A stretch of DNA of 64,000 nucleotides from Chthoniobacteraceae bacterium (GTDB taxonomy: Bacteria > Verrucomicrobiota > Verrucomicrobiia > Chthoniobacterales > Chthoniobacteraceae). The position numbers were made by a program, and so were the translations under genes. Location: contig CANJPY010000012.1 of assembly GCA_947476255.1 (NCBI GenBank), positions 1-64,000 of the forward strand. The letters run 5' to 3'. Positions 24,594 to 33,000 of this stretch are shown one piece after another. Under the pieces are notes generated by a model, which saw only the letters and a list, made by a program, of their open reading frames with translations, had not been told where the DNA came from and ran no database searches. The first letter of the stretch is position 1; each line of letters opens with the position of its first letter.

Positions 24594-27086
24594 TTATTTA
24601 TTCTGGAAGATCGGACTCTGCACAACCTCGTGCACAAGCGTTTTTAGCCCGTAGTTGGTCCCTCGCAATTTGGCCAGGATCTGCTCCACAACCTCACGGT
24701 CGGCAAACTGAATGTCTTCGCCGGTAGAGTAGATCAGCAGCTTTTGCGTGAGGCTGCGCGCGAGTTGATCTTTGTCCTCGAGCAGAATCTTTTTGTAGTC
24801 GTCGACCGTTTCAAACGTCTTCCCGCCGGGAGTCGTCCCTCCACGCTCAACATCCAGCCCGCGATAGACAGCGCGTCCGCCGGAATAAGGCAAAGACAAA
24901 ACCCCGGCAGCCGTCTTGATGGTACTGCGGTAAAACTCCCGCCAGTTTCCAATTGGATCAAAGTTTTCCAACGCAAACCCCGGAGGATCGATATGAATGT
25001 GGCAGGTGGCGCAGGCGGGAGTGTTCCGGTGCAACTCCAGTTGCTGGCGAATGGTCGTCGCGCCCCTGATGTCCGGCTCGATCGCGGGAATATCCGGCGG
25101 TGGCGGCGCCGGCGGTTTGCCGAGAATGCGTTCCAGCACCCATTTGCCGCGCAACACGGGAGAGGTGCGCGTACCGTCCGCCGTCACTTTGAGCACGCTG
25201 GCTTGCGTCATGACCCCTCCACGGTGCATCCCCGCGGGAAGCGACACCTTGCGAAATTCATTCCCCTCGACGCCGGGGATTCCATAAAGTTTTGCAAGGC
25301 GTTCGTTGAGGATTGTCCAATCGGAATCCGTGAAATTGAGCAGGCTGAGATTCTTTTGCAGGACCTCTTCAAAAAAGAGCTGCGTCTCCCGTGGCATGGA
25401 CCACCGCAGGAGATCATCAAAGTCGCTGTAAAGAAGAGGGTCCGGTATCGTGAAATCAATTTTGCGCAGGTCCAACCACTGGCCGACAAAGTTTTCTGTC
25501 AATGCACGCACCTTGGGGGATTTGAGCATCCGTTCGACCTGCGCGCGTAGTCCCGCAGGAGAGCTCAATTCTCCGCGTTGCGCCGCAGCAAGAAGTTCCG
25601 CGTCGGGCTGTGTGGACCACAGGAAGTACGAGAGCCGTCCCGCCAGCGCATAATCATCCAGCTTCGGGCCCGGCAGAAAGCCCTGTGCGTCCGCCTGCGC
25701 CACCGTCGAATCCATGAGGAAGAGGAAGTCCGGGGAAGACAGGATGAGTTTGTAACCAAACATCATCGCATCGTAGAAGCTGCTTTGTTGGTCCAGCTTC
25801 GCCCACACCTTCTGCACAAAGTGAAGCTGCATGGCCTCGCTCACAGGCCGTCGAAACGCCCGGGGCAGAAAACTCCGGATCAGCCGCTCCGCGTCCTCTT
25901 TGGGATGCTCCGAGGCAGGCACAAGAGGATCACCAATCCATTGCGCCTGCGTTCGGTTCGCACTGATCACAGGCGGTTTGTTGCCGGCAAGTTCCGCTTT
26001 GAGCACAGACTTCGCCTTCAGCGGAACCTCCGCAAAAAGCGTGGCATAACTGGCGGAGGGAAACACGTCTACCGGTCCCTCGACTTTCAAGGATTCCACA
26101 AGCAGCCCCGGTCCCGTATATTCCTCGATCGGCTTTTTGAAGCCCCGGATATCCCAAGTCGTGAGCAGGTTCACCACAAAGGCCTGCTGGCGGGCCAGGT
26201 CGCATTCAAACTCAATCGTTGTCGGTTCCCCATGGGGGATTTCACGCACCTCCCGAAGCACGGGCGACTCCCGACCGCTTGCCATGACGGTGCAAAACCC
26301 AACGGCAAGGGGTCTCTTGTCCTCGCCCACCGCACACGCTCTCATCTGGATCCGGTAGCGGCCCTCAATGGGAACCGCCGCCGTGGCACACAAGCCATAA
26401 CGGGGAAGCTTGCTATAAATAACCAGAGAATCTCCCTCGAGTCTGGAGTTGCGCCCCAGCCCTTGGTTGAAGTTTGGGCCTTTCTTCACAAAGTCCTGCC
26501 CGTTACGGACGTCACTGAAGGGAAGTGGAGGACTTACTGGCACAACCGATGCGATGGCCTTTGCGGCGGCTTCTTGAAAAAGGAGGAAGTGTGTCGGAGA
26601 CAAGTCCAGCCCTCGGCTTACATTGTCAAAACCCGCCGTGGTACTGTCCTCGGGAAGCATCTCCTTGAGGGAGACGTTTGTGCCCAGCAAATCGTGAAGC
26701 GTGTTTTCATATTCCGTTCCGTTCAGTCTTCGCACAACCACACGGCCAGTGCGACGCTGCTGTTCTTTGGATGCCGACAACAGTTGCTCCCGCAGATACC
26801 GCGTTGTTTCCTCCAACTCGGATTTTGGCGGCCGCTCGCGTTTTGGCGGCGGCATTTCACCTGCCACCAATTTGTCGTACACATGCGTCCAGACTGCCGC
26901 CGTTTTTTCATCGCGGAAATCCAGAGGCAGCGTGTCGAGGCGCAATCCTGCTTTGCGGGAGTCTTCCCCATGGCAATCGGCGCAATGCTCCGCGACAAAC
27001 TGCGGCACGTTGGCCCCAGGCTTCGCCCAGACTGCAGGGTTCGTAAAACAAAGGACGACAAAGGGCAGCAAGCGGAAGCAATTCAT
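24594..27086 (-). CDS. Exported DUF1587/1592/1588/1585 cytochrome-like protein
   Basis: Large exported protein (830 residues from the chosen start). The Met at 27086 begins a clean signal peptide (MNCFRLLPFVVLCFTNPAVWAK); an ATG 21 bases earlier would add seven polar residues. Order: heme site CADCH (Cys35/Cys38/His39), DUF1587 with RRLNGTEYENTLHDLLG, a beta-rich insertion at about 190-370, DUF1595 with FLPRAFRRPVSEAMQ, DUF1592 with YKLILSSPDFLFLMD and LSYFLWSTQPDAELL, DUF1588 with GVMTQASVLKVTADGTRTSPVLRGKWVLERILGKPPAPPPPD and a second heme motif CATCH, and DUF1585 with LLIYSTGEDI. Redox partner and substrate unknown. It is paired with the DUF1552 gene downstream. Confidence 0.93.
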   Translation of the reverse strand: MNCFRLLPFVVLCFTNPAVWAKPGANVPQFVAEHCADCHGEDSRKAGLRLDTLPLDFRDEKTAAVWTHVYDKLVAGEMPPPKRERPPKSELEETTRYLREQLLSASKEQQRRTGRVVVRRLNGTEYENTLHDLLGTNVSLKEMLPEDSTTAGFDNVSRGLDLSPTHFLLFQEAAAKAIASVVPVSPPLPFSDVRNGQDFVKKGPNFNQGLGRNSRLEGDSLVIYSKLPRYGLCATAAVPIEGRYRIQMRACAVGEDKRPLAVGFCTVMASGRESPVLREVREIPHGEPTTIEFECDLARQQAFVVNLLTTWDIRGFKKPIEEYTGPGLLVESLKVEGPVDVFPSASYATLFAEVPLKAKSVLKAELAGNKPPVISANRTQAQWIGDPLVPASEHPKEDAERLIRSFLPRAFRRPVSEAMQLHFVQKVWAKLDQQSSFYDAMMFGYKLILSSPDFLFLMDSTVAQADAQGFLPGPKLDDYALAGRLSYFLWSTQPDAELLAAAQRGELSSPAGLRAQVERMLKSPKVRALTENFVGQWLDLRKIDFTIPDPLLYSDFDDLLRWSMPRETQLFFEEVLQKNLSLLNFTDSDWTILNERLAKLYGIPGVEGNEFRKVSLPAGMHRGGVMTQASVLKVTADGTRTSPVLRGKWVLERILGKPPAPPPPDIPAIEPDIRGATTIRQQLELHRNTPACATCHIHIDPPGFALENFDPIGNWREFYRSTIKTAAGVLSLPYSGGRAVYRGLDVERGGTTPGGKTFETVDDYKKILLEDKDQLARSLTQKLLIYSTGEDIQFADREVVEQILAKLRGTNYGLKTLVHEVVQSPIFQNK

Positions 27087-27116
27087 GGTTTTGTGGGTCG
27101 GCGGCATTTGTCCGGT

Positions 27117-28265
27117 TTAGACTGAAAGCACCTCGTTTAGTTGCACAAGACGGCTTTTTTCCGTGAGCGATTTTGCAGCTGCATGGATCACCGCCGTGAC
27201 CTCCAGAATTTCCTGATGCGGCACAGGCTCAACCCCGGTTAGCAACATCTGGCGGAACGTCGCCGCCATGCGGAACATCTGGTAGTGGTAGCCGAAATCA
27301 AAACTGCCCTCGATAGAGGGAGTGAAGGAATGAAGCTTCTTTTTGAAGTAGAGGTCCGTCCTGTCGTATTCAAACTTTTCGTAGGGTTGTCCAAACCACA
27401 CGTGGCACGGATACCGGTCCGGATAGGTGATGAAGGCGTGGCACGTATCCTTGTGTTCGATCAGGCTTACCGCCTCGACACCGGGGCCCATTAAAGTCAT
27501 CACAGCCCAAACAGGATGCTGTCCATAAATCATCCAGCCAGGCAGGCTCGAGCGGCTGAACAACCGGGCTGAAACATGTTCCAGGACACCGTACTCGCCC
27601 GAGTCGCGCATGCGCAGAGCCGCCTCCATTCCCCACTCGTAACGCCACGCGCTCGAGGACATCAAAGGTGCGTTGTGCTTGCGGGCCCAGTCCAGAATCT
27701 TCCGCGTCCCCTCGGGCGTACCACCGATGGGCTTGTCACAGAAGGTGGGAAGTCCCCGAGCCAGGGCCGGAGCCACGAGACCAAAGTGATCATCCCCCAA
27801 GCCCGAAGCATCGCCCATCCATATCGCATCGACCTCCTTGAGCATTTCCTCTAGGCTCGTGGCGACTTGAACTCCGGGAAACACCTCGGCAAAGGCCGCA
27901 CCCGCTTTGGCGTCGAGTGGATCGAAGTAGTGCGTGATGCGCGTGTCTGGAAACGGCAGCGAATCAAAGTTGTACTTTGGATTGCGCAGTACTTTTCCAA
28001 ACAGTTTTACACCGTAAGGATAGTGCTTCTTTAACGCCTCCAGATCGAATTCCGGGTGCAGGTACTGGGCGAAATGCCAGATATGCCCGTTGCGCGGCTG
28101 CGCCTTACCCTGGATCGATGCCGAGATCACACCGATGCGGAAAGTCTTAGCCTGTGGTGCCGCTGTTTGCGCCTGGCCTGTGGTCAATCCGGCCAGCGAA
28201 AGCAAACCTCCAGCGCCCACCGTTTTGAAAAGATCACGGCGCGAAGATTTGGTCCGGGTAGGCAT
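27117..28265 (-). CDS. Tat-exported Gfo/Idh/MocA family oxidoreductase
   Basis: NAD(P)-type oxidoreductase fold, 382 residues, exported by a twin-arginine-like signal (SSRRDLFKTVGAGGLLSLAG). Family features: a Rossmann start at FRIGVISASIQGK (no classical GxGxxG), VDAIWMGDASG where canonical members have VIATP-type segments, and FCDKPIGGTPEGTRKILDWA corresponding to the EKPxxxxxxE lysine motif. A long hydrophilic insertion after the first strand (NGHIWHFAQYLHPEFD) is typical of the planctomycete-type exported members. Since these exported forms often keep a tightly bound cofactor or lack activity, substrate and reaction are unclear. It is the first gene of the operon with the cytochrome (30 bases downstream) and DUF1552; an AT-rich leader lies upstream. 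Confidence 0.85.
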   Translation of the reverse strand: MPTRTKSSRRDLFKTVGAGGLLSLAGLTTGQAQTAAPQAKTFRIGVISASIQGKAQPRNGHIWHFAQYLHPEFDLEALKKHYPYGVKLFGKVLRNPKYNFDSLPFPDTRITHYFDPLDAKAGAAFAEVFPGVQVATSLEEMLKEVDAIWMGDASGLGDDHFGLVAPALARGLPTFCDKPIGGTPEGTRKILDWARKHNAPLMSSSAWRYEWGMEAALRMRDSGEYGVLEHVSARLFSRSSLPGWMIYGQHPVWAVMTLMGPGVEAVSLIEHKDTCHAFITYPDRYPCHVWFGQPYEKFEYDRTDLYFKKKLHSFTPSIEGSFDFGYHYQMFRMAATFRQMLLTGVEPVPHQEILEVTAVIHAAAKSLTEKSRLVQLNEVLSV

Positions 28266-28326
28266 GTAATGCTAATTCAATTCAGTTTTAGTTATTAGAC
28301 CATCTCTTTATGGATTATTGATTATT

Positions 28327-28351
28327 AAAAAACCTCAGCTTTTGGGAAAGC
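28327..28351 (-). terminator. Weak candidate terminator downstream of the sulfatase
   Basis: On the minus strand there is a 5-bp stem gcttt/aaagc with a 4-base loop, then 5 bases, then six T. Short stem and gap make it weak; it would end transcription from the sulfatase before the Gfo/Idh gene. Confidence 0.35.
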
Positions 28352-28408
28352 GGAGCTCCGGAAGGACTCTCTGATAGCAAATCTTGAAAAAACTGGGCTG
28401 TCTCTCCC

Positions 28409-28486
28409 GGGACCGCGGAGCCCCAGCTCCGCTTTGACGCTCCAAAAACGCAGACAGTCATTGCGGAGCTGGGGCTCCGCGGTCCC
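28409..28486. repeat. Perfect 24-bp inverted repeat with 30-base spacer
   Basis: Arms at 28409-28432 and 28463-28486 are exact reverse complements. Each arm contains its own palindrome (gcggag/ctccgc around ccccag or its complement), and a degenerate relative (gcggagctccg) lies at 28350-28361. It sits in the 381-base gap 28266-28646 between two minus-strand genes, which otherwise holds the AT-rich leader of the Gfo/Idh gene. No T-tract follows either side, so a dispersed repeat is more likely than a terminator. Confidence 0.9.
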
Positions 28487-28646
28487 AGAGGAAGAAGACC
28501 AGTTATCTCCAAGATTTTGGAGAGGAAACCATCCATCCAAACGCGTCTTTTCGCCCCCCTTTCGGGCAGCTCGGATGCCCATAGAAGCGTTGGAAAGCAC
28601 GCCTACAGACCGGCGCTTTCAACCCAACCAAACTCACCCCGCGAGG

Positions 28647-30023
28647 TTAGGGGGCATTCGCCGCATCCCGGGCGGTGGCGGGTGGCATCGGTTTATGCAC
28701 CACAACGTCCTTACTCCAGGCTTTCCAATCGGCCTCAAGTTGCCTCACCAAGTCCGGGTGTTGGGCCGCGAGATTGTTCTGCTCGGCGTTATCCTGCGAC
28801 AAATCGTAGAGCGCCAGGGACGGTTCTTTCGCACCCTTTTCGGGACCTGCAAAAGTCAACTTCCACTGGTCCTTGCGAATGGCCCACTGTCTTTCGTAGT
28901 CCCAACATAACAGGACGTGTGGTTGGCCCGTTTTGCCCTCGAGGAACGACAGCAGATTCACGCCGTCCTGAGGCCACTTTTTATCCGGTTCCACGCCGGC
29001 AAGAGCCAGAATGGTCGCGGTCAGGTCCATGTGGATGACTGGTTGCTTGTAGACTGCCGGCTTGAGGCGGCCCGTCCATTGGACAAACATCGGCACCCGG
29101 ATGCCGCCCTCCCATGTCTGCCCCTTGCCGCCGCGCAGAGGCGTGTTCAGGGACGCATTGGGAGCGTTCCTCGTGATTGGTCCGCCGTTGTCGCTGTGGA
29201 AACAAACCAGCGTGTTCTCTTCCAAAGCCGCCTCGCGCAACGCCGCAAGAACACGTCCGATATTATCGTCCATCGCCGCAAGCATGGCCGCGTATGTCCG
29301 GCGCTTCTTGTCCTCAATGTGGCTGAAACGCGCCAGATACGTCTCAAGCGCGTCCATCGGGGTGTGCACCGCATTAAAAGCCAGATACAGGAAGAACGGC
29401 TGCCCTCCGCCCTTCTGACGCTGGATAAACTCGACGGCCTCGCGTCCAAATGCATCGGTCGCGTACTCCGTGAGGGCCACGGGTTCATGCCCGCGCAGGA
29501 TCTGCGTGTACAGGTTTACCTTCGCGTCGGGCCCCTTGGGTTTGTCGGGAAAATAACTCCGTCCACCCCCAAGAAATCCGTAAAATTCATCAAACCCGCG
29601 CTTAAGCGGATGGCTCTCCGGCTGTTCCCCTAAATGCCACTTTCCCACAACGCCGGTACGATAACCCGCCGCCTTCAAATACTCCGAGATCGTGGGCACA
29701 TTACTGTTCAGGCCGGGCTTGCCGGGCGGCACCCAGTCGTGAACTCCGTCACGGTAATGGTAGCGCCCCGTAAGCAGGGAGGCGCGGGTCGGACTGCACA
29801 CGGTGCCGGTCACATAGCCATCGGTGAAACGAACACCCCGGTTGGCAATGGAATCCAAATGAGGCGTCGGCACGTCTTTACAACCCTGGACACCGCAGTC
29901 CGCGTAACCCATGTCATCGGAAACAATGTAGACGACGTTGGGTTTTGGAGCGGCGACGGTGGCGCCCCGCAAAGCGGCTGCAGGCACCAGCATGCAAAGG
30001 AGGAACAGGAAGCAGTGGAACAT
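28647..30023 (-). CDS. Exported sulfatase (Cys-type, formylglycine-dependent)
   Basis: Sulfate ester hydrolase of 458 residues with a signal peptide (about 1-21, ending LRGA). The N-terminal metal-binding segment NVVYIVSDDMGYADCG is followed by the maturation motif Cys76-Ser-Pro-Thr-Arg (CSPTRASLLTGR), whose Cys is converted to formylglycine by a separate enzyme not present in this window. VVGKWHLGE supplies the conserved Lys/His, and VCFHSDNGGP the C-terminal Asp/Asn of the metal site. Substrate probably a sulfated carbohydrate, not assignable further. It stands between the end of the large exported-protein operon (67 bases upstream, with a terminator) and the Gfo/Idh operon. Confidence 0.93.
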   Translation of the reverse strand: MFHCFLFLLCMLVPAAALRGATVAAPKPNVVYIVSDDMGYADCGVQGCKDVPTPHLDSIANRGVRFTDGYVTGTVCSPTRASLLTGRYHYRDGVHDWVPPGKPGLNSNVPTISEYLKAAGYRTGVVGKWHLGEQPESHPLKRGFDEFYGFLGGGRSYFPDKPKGPDAKVNLYTQILRGHEPVALTEYATDAFGREAVEFIQRQKGGGQPFFLYLAFNAVHTPMDALETYLARFSHIEDKKRRTYAAMLAAMDDNIGRVLAALREAALEENTLVCFHSDNGGPITRNAPNASLNTPLRGGKGQTWEGGIRVPMFVQWTGRLKPAVYKQPVIHMDLTATILALAGVEPDKKWPQDGVNLLSFLEGKTGQPHVLLCWDYERQWAIRKDQWKLTFAGPEKGAKEPSLALYDLSQDNAEQNNLAAQHPDLVRQLEADWKAWSKDVVVHKPMPPATARDAANAP

Positions 30024-30057
30024 AAAAGTTTCACTATAAACTTGTTGTCAACTTTTC

Positions 30058-30080
30058 AAAAACGTCCCCGCCGCCGGGAC
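30058..30080 (-). terminator. Candidate terminator of the four-gene exported-protein operon
   Basis: On the minus strand there is a GC-rich hairpin gtccc/gggac with a 7-base loop, one G, then five T. It lies about 10 bases after the stop of the 1888-residue protein gene. The stem is short but all-GC apart from one pair. Confidence 0.6.
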
Positions 30081-30089
30081 CCGCAGGCA

Positions 30090-33000
30090 TTACTCAACCA
30101 CCACCTCAACCCGGTAAAAACGCTGCGCCGTTTTTGAAATGGAATCCACAAACTCCATTTCAGCATCCAGCCCATTGAGGTCAGGGCTCGCCACCGCACT
30201 CCATGTCTTCAAATCACCGCTTGTCAGCACGCGGTACCGGACCCCGGCCTTACCAAACCAACGAAGCGTGAAGACATCATTGGTGACAGCCGTGCTTAAG
30301 ATGCGCAGGAAATCTGCAGCCGAATTGGGATCCGTCTTGGCCCGCCACTCCGCTTCGTTGGACTGGCCGTCTCCATCGGCGTCTTGGGTAGCGCCTCCCA
30401 CGGAATCATATTTACTGCCAAAAACACGCTGCGCCCACGTTTCGTAGGTTTCAATCGTGCCAGCGGTGACATCAAGAGTCCGGAGCACGGGTTCTGCGGA
30501 ATCGTATTTGTTGCTCCCATCTTGAAGCGCACGGACCATGACCTTCCCAACACCCGTCGGGACGAGTGTCGTGCCTTGAAGTTTCGCCGGGCCGCTTACC
30601 AATTCAAAAGCCACTGGCAGTTTGGAAGTCGCCGTGGCAGAGAGCTTCAGAGAGCCTTGCGCGAGCAGACGATTCGCAACGGCCGGAAAAGTGATGGTCT
30701 GTTGTGTCAGCGGCGTTCCTGGATCATTCGCGAGCGCATCGTATTTTATCGAGGCCCGCACTTTGCAGACCGCTTTGCCGGATCCACCCTCGCCAACAAA
30801 CATGGCTTTCACGATGTAGCTCCCGTCCGCTGGGACTTCCCAGCCGTTGATTGCCTCGCCAAACCCTTCTCCCCAGCGGTTGGCCTCCGCTAAAATCTGC
30901 GAGTTCTCACCGATAATTTGCAGGGTAACATCCCGGTTCGGAGAAACCTCCAACGCCTCAAGCAGCACGCGTTGCCCACGCTCCAAATCAATGCGCCAAT
31001 TGCCGCCCTCCAAAGACTCCACACCCATGAGGCTCCCATCCAAGGGCATCTTCAACCTTGGCAGCGCAACCGTTGCCGGCGCGCCAGCCCTCGAGCTCCC
31101 AGCGTAAAACACCTGGATCACCGCCGCAGGCGTACTCCGGGACGGATCTCCCTCCGTGCCCCCTCGGACAAACACGAGGTAAATGCCAGGTTCCGAGAAT
31201 TTCTTGAACACACCCTCATACCTGTCCTTTGTTGCATTTCTCCACAGTTCCACCGCCCCGCGTTTTGAACCGTCCGGTCCAATGACGTCTCCCCACACAC
31301 GCTCTGGAGACCCGCCGTCGGGCATCATCACGCCCGACACGTAAAAACGTGCCGCGCCCTTTTGCGGAGTTTGAACCGCCATGCTTGCCTTCCAAATAAA
31401 CGGCGGATCGTCAGCCGTTATGTAAGCGGACCCCACAAACGCATTGATCGACTTGAGCCCATCCTGCGCTTTGTCAAAAACGCCGTCCCCATTGTCGTCA
31501 AACTGCGCCGGATTGTCTTTGCCAAACGTCGCAGCGGCAATGAGTTCGGCGAAGGTCATGGCTTCTTCATAACTTTCACGCAGGTCGCGCCCCCGCGCGA
31601 TGGCGCTCCAGATCCAGTTGCTAAAGGTCGACCACTGCCCGTTCACATAGGTGTTCTTCCTTTCGCTGCTCGTACTGGAGATAAAGATGCGGCTCTTGTT
31701 TGGATTGGCGGCGCCCTTCACGAATATGCCCGAATAATCGGCGTCCACAATGACCTGCACCTGCGCGCGCGAAGCTGCCTGCAGTGTATCCAACCACAGC
31801 TTCAACGACGCCGGCGTGATGACCTCTCCATTGGCGCACAACAGCCCCTTGGGACTCGCCTCTCCAACCAGAAACAACGTCAAGACGCCCAGTTGGCCGT
31901 CCGCATTGGCCCACCGTTGAATGGCGTCTTTCAAGTTCGCCCCGGTCGCCCCTGCCGCCTTGCTGACCAAAAGCGCGGGATCCGCAAAAACCTTGATATC
32001 CTCCTCCAACACGCGCCTCCGTGTTGCCGCTTCGACCGCGTACTTCGCGAGTTTGCCGGCATCTGCGGAGCCGGTCCACGTGGTTTTTCCAGTGCCAAAC
32101 ACCACCAACCGACTCCGCATCGACTGCTGCGTGATATGCACAAGGGAAGGCGCACTCACCTGCCCCCAGACATCGCGTGCCTGGACCAAGACGGTGTAGG
32201 GCGCACCGCTTTCGCTAAAGCCGCCGACCTTTGACGACCACAACCCCGTCGCATTGTCCAAATGAAAGTCCACCTCCGGAAGACTCGTGACGGGCGCGTC
32301 TCCAGTGGGGCGGTAGCCCGGCGGCACAATCACGCCAAACACCCGCTCCACGGCCAGGGCGGACGACACGGACGCCGTAATCGTGGTTTCACGCGTGCCT
32401 TGCAACACCACATCTCCCCCCACAACACTCGCCACGGGCCGGCCCGAATCCGCCACGATGTCGAACCCGAGTTTTCCCGCTGAAAGCAACGCCCCGCCCG
32501 CGCTCGCCTGCGGCGTTTGCAGGCCTGCCATGGCCGCAACTGCCGCCAGATGCGCCTCGCCCAGCGTCTTCCCCGAGGCCACCGCACTCCACCACATCAT
32601 GGAATAACTCACCAACCCGTTCGCCGCCAGATGCGCCAGTTGGTTGATTCCAGTCGAACTCAACACCAACCGACGCGCCGCATATCCATCCGGCTTTGCC
32701 ATCGCCGTCGTAATCCGGCCTGCATAGCAACTTTCCACAAGCACCAGCACCGAGAGTTTCGGATGCGCCGCCTGCAGGGTGTCCAGCCACTGATCCAGCT
32801 CCGTACCCGTCACGGTTTCGGTTTCCGAGAGGATAAAAAGACCGTCGCCATTGTTGGATATACGCCCGTGGTCGACGAGGTACACAAAGAGTTGCTCCGT
32901 GCCTGCATCCACCGCGCCCCCGTCCCTCAGGGCCGCCGCCAGAGCGGCTCGCGTGGGAGGTGCCGCGGCGCGGCTGCCATACCCCAGCGTCCGGATATCC

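Noticed and set aside
25578-27125. Long open frame (515 codons) on the + strand opposite the DUF1592-type cytochrome
   Set aside because: The translation has no domain and is Arg/His-rich; the opposite strand carries an unambiguous family protein.
30024-30060. TTGACA and TATAGT boxes on the minus strand upstream of the sulfatase gene
   Set aside because: Only 7 bases separate them, against the 16-18 expected of a sigma-70 promoter, and the second box is too close to the ATG.
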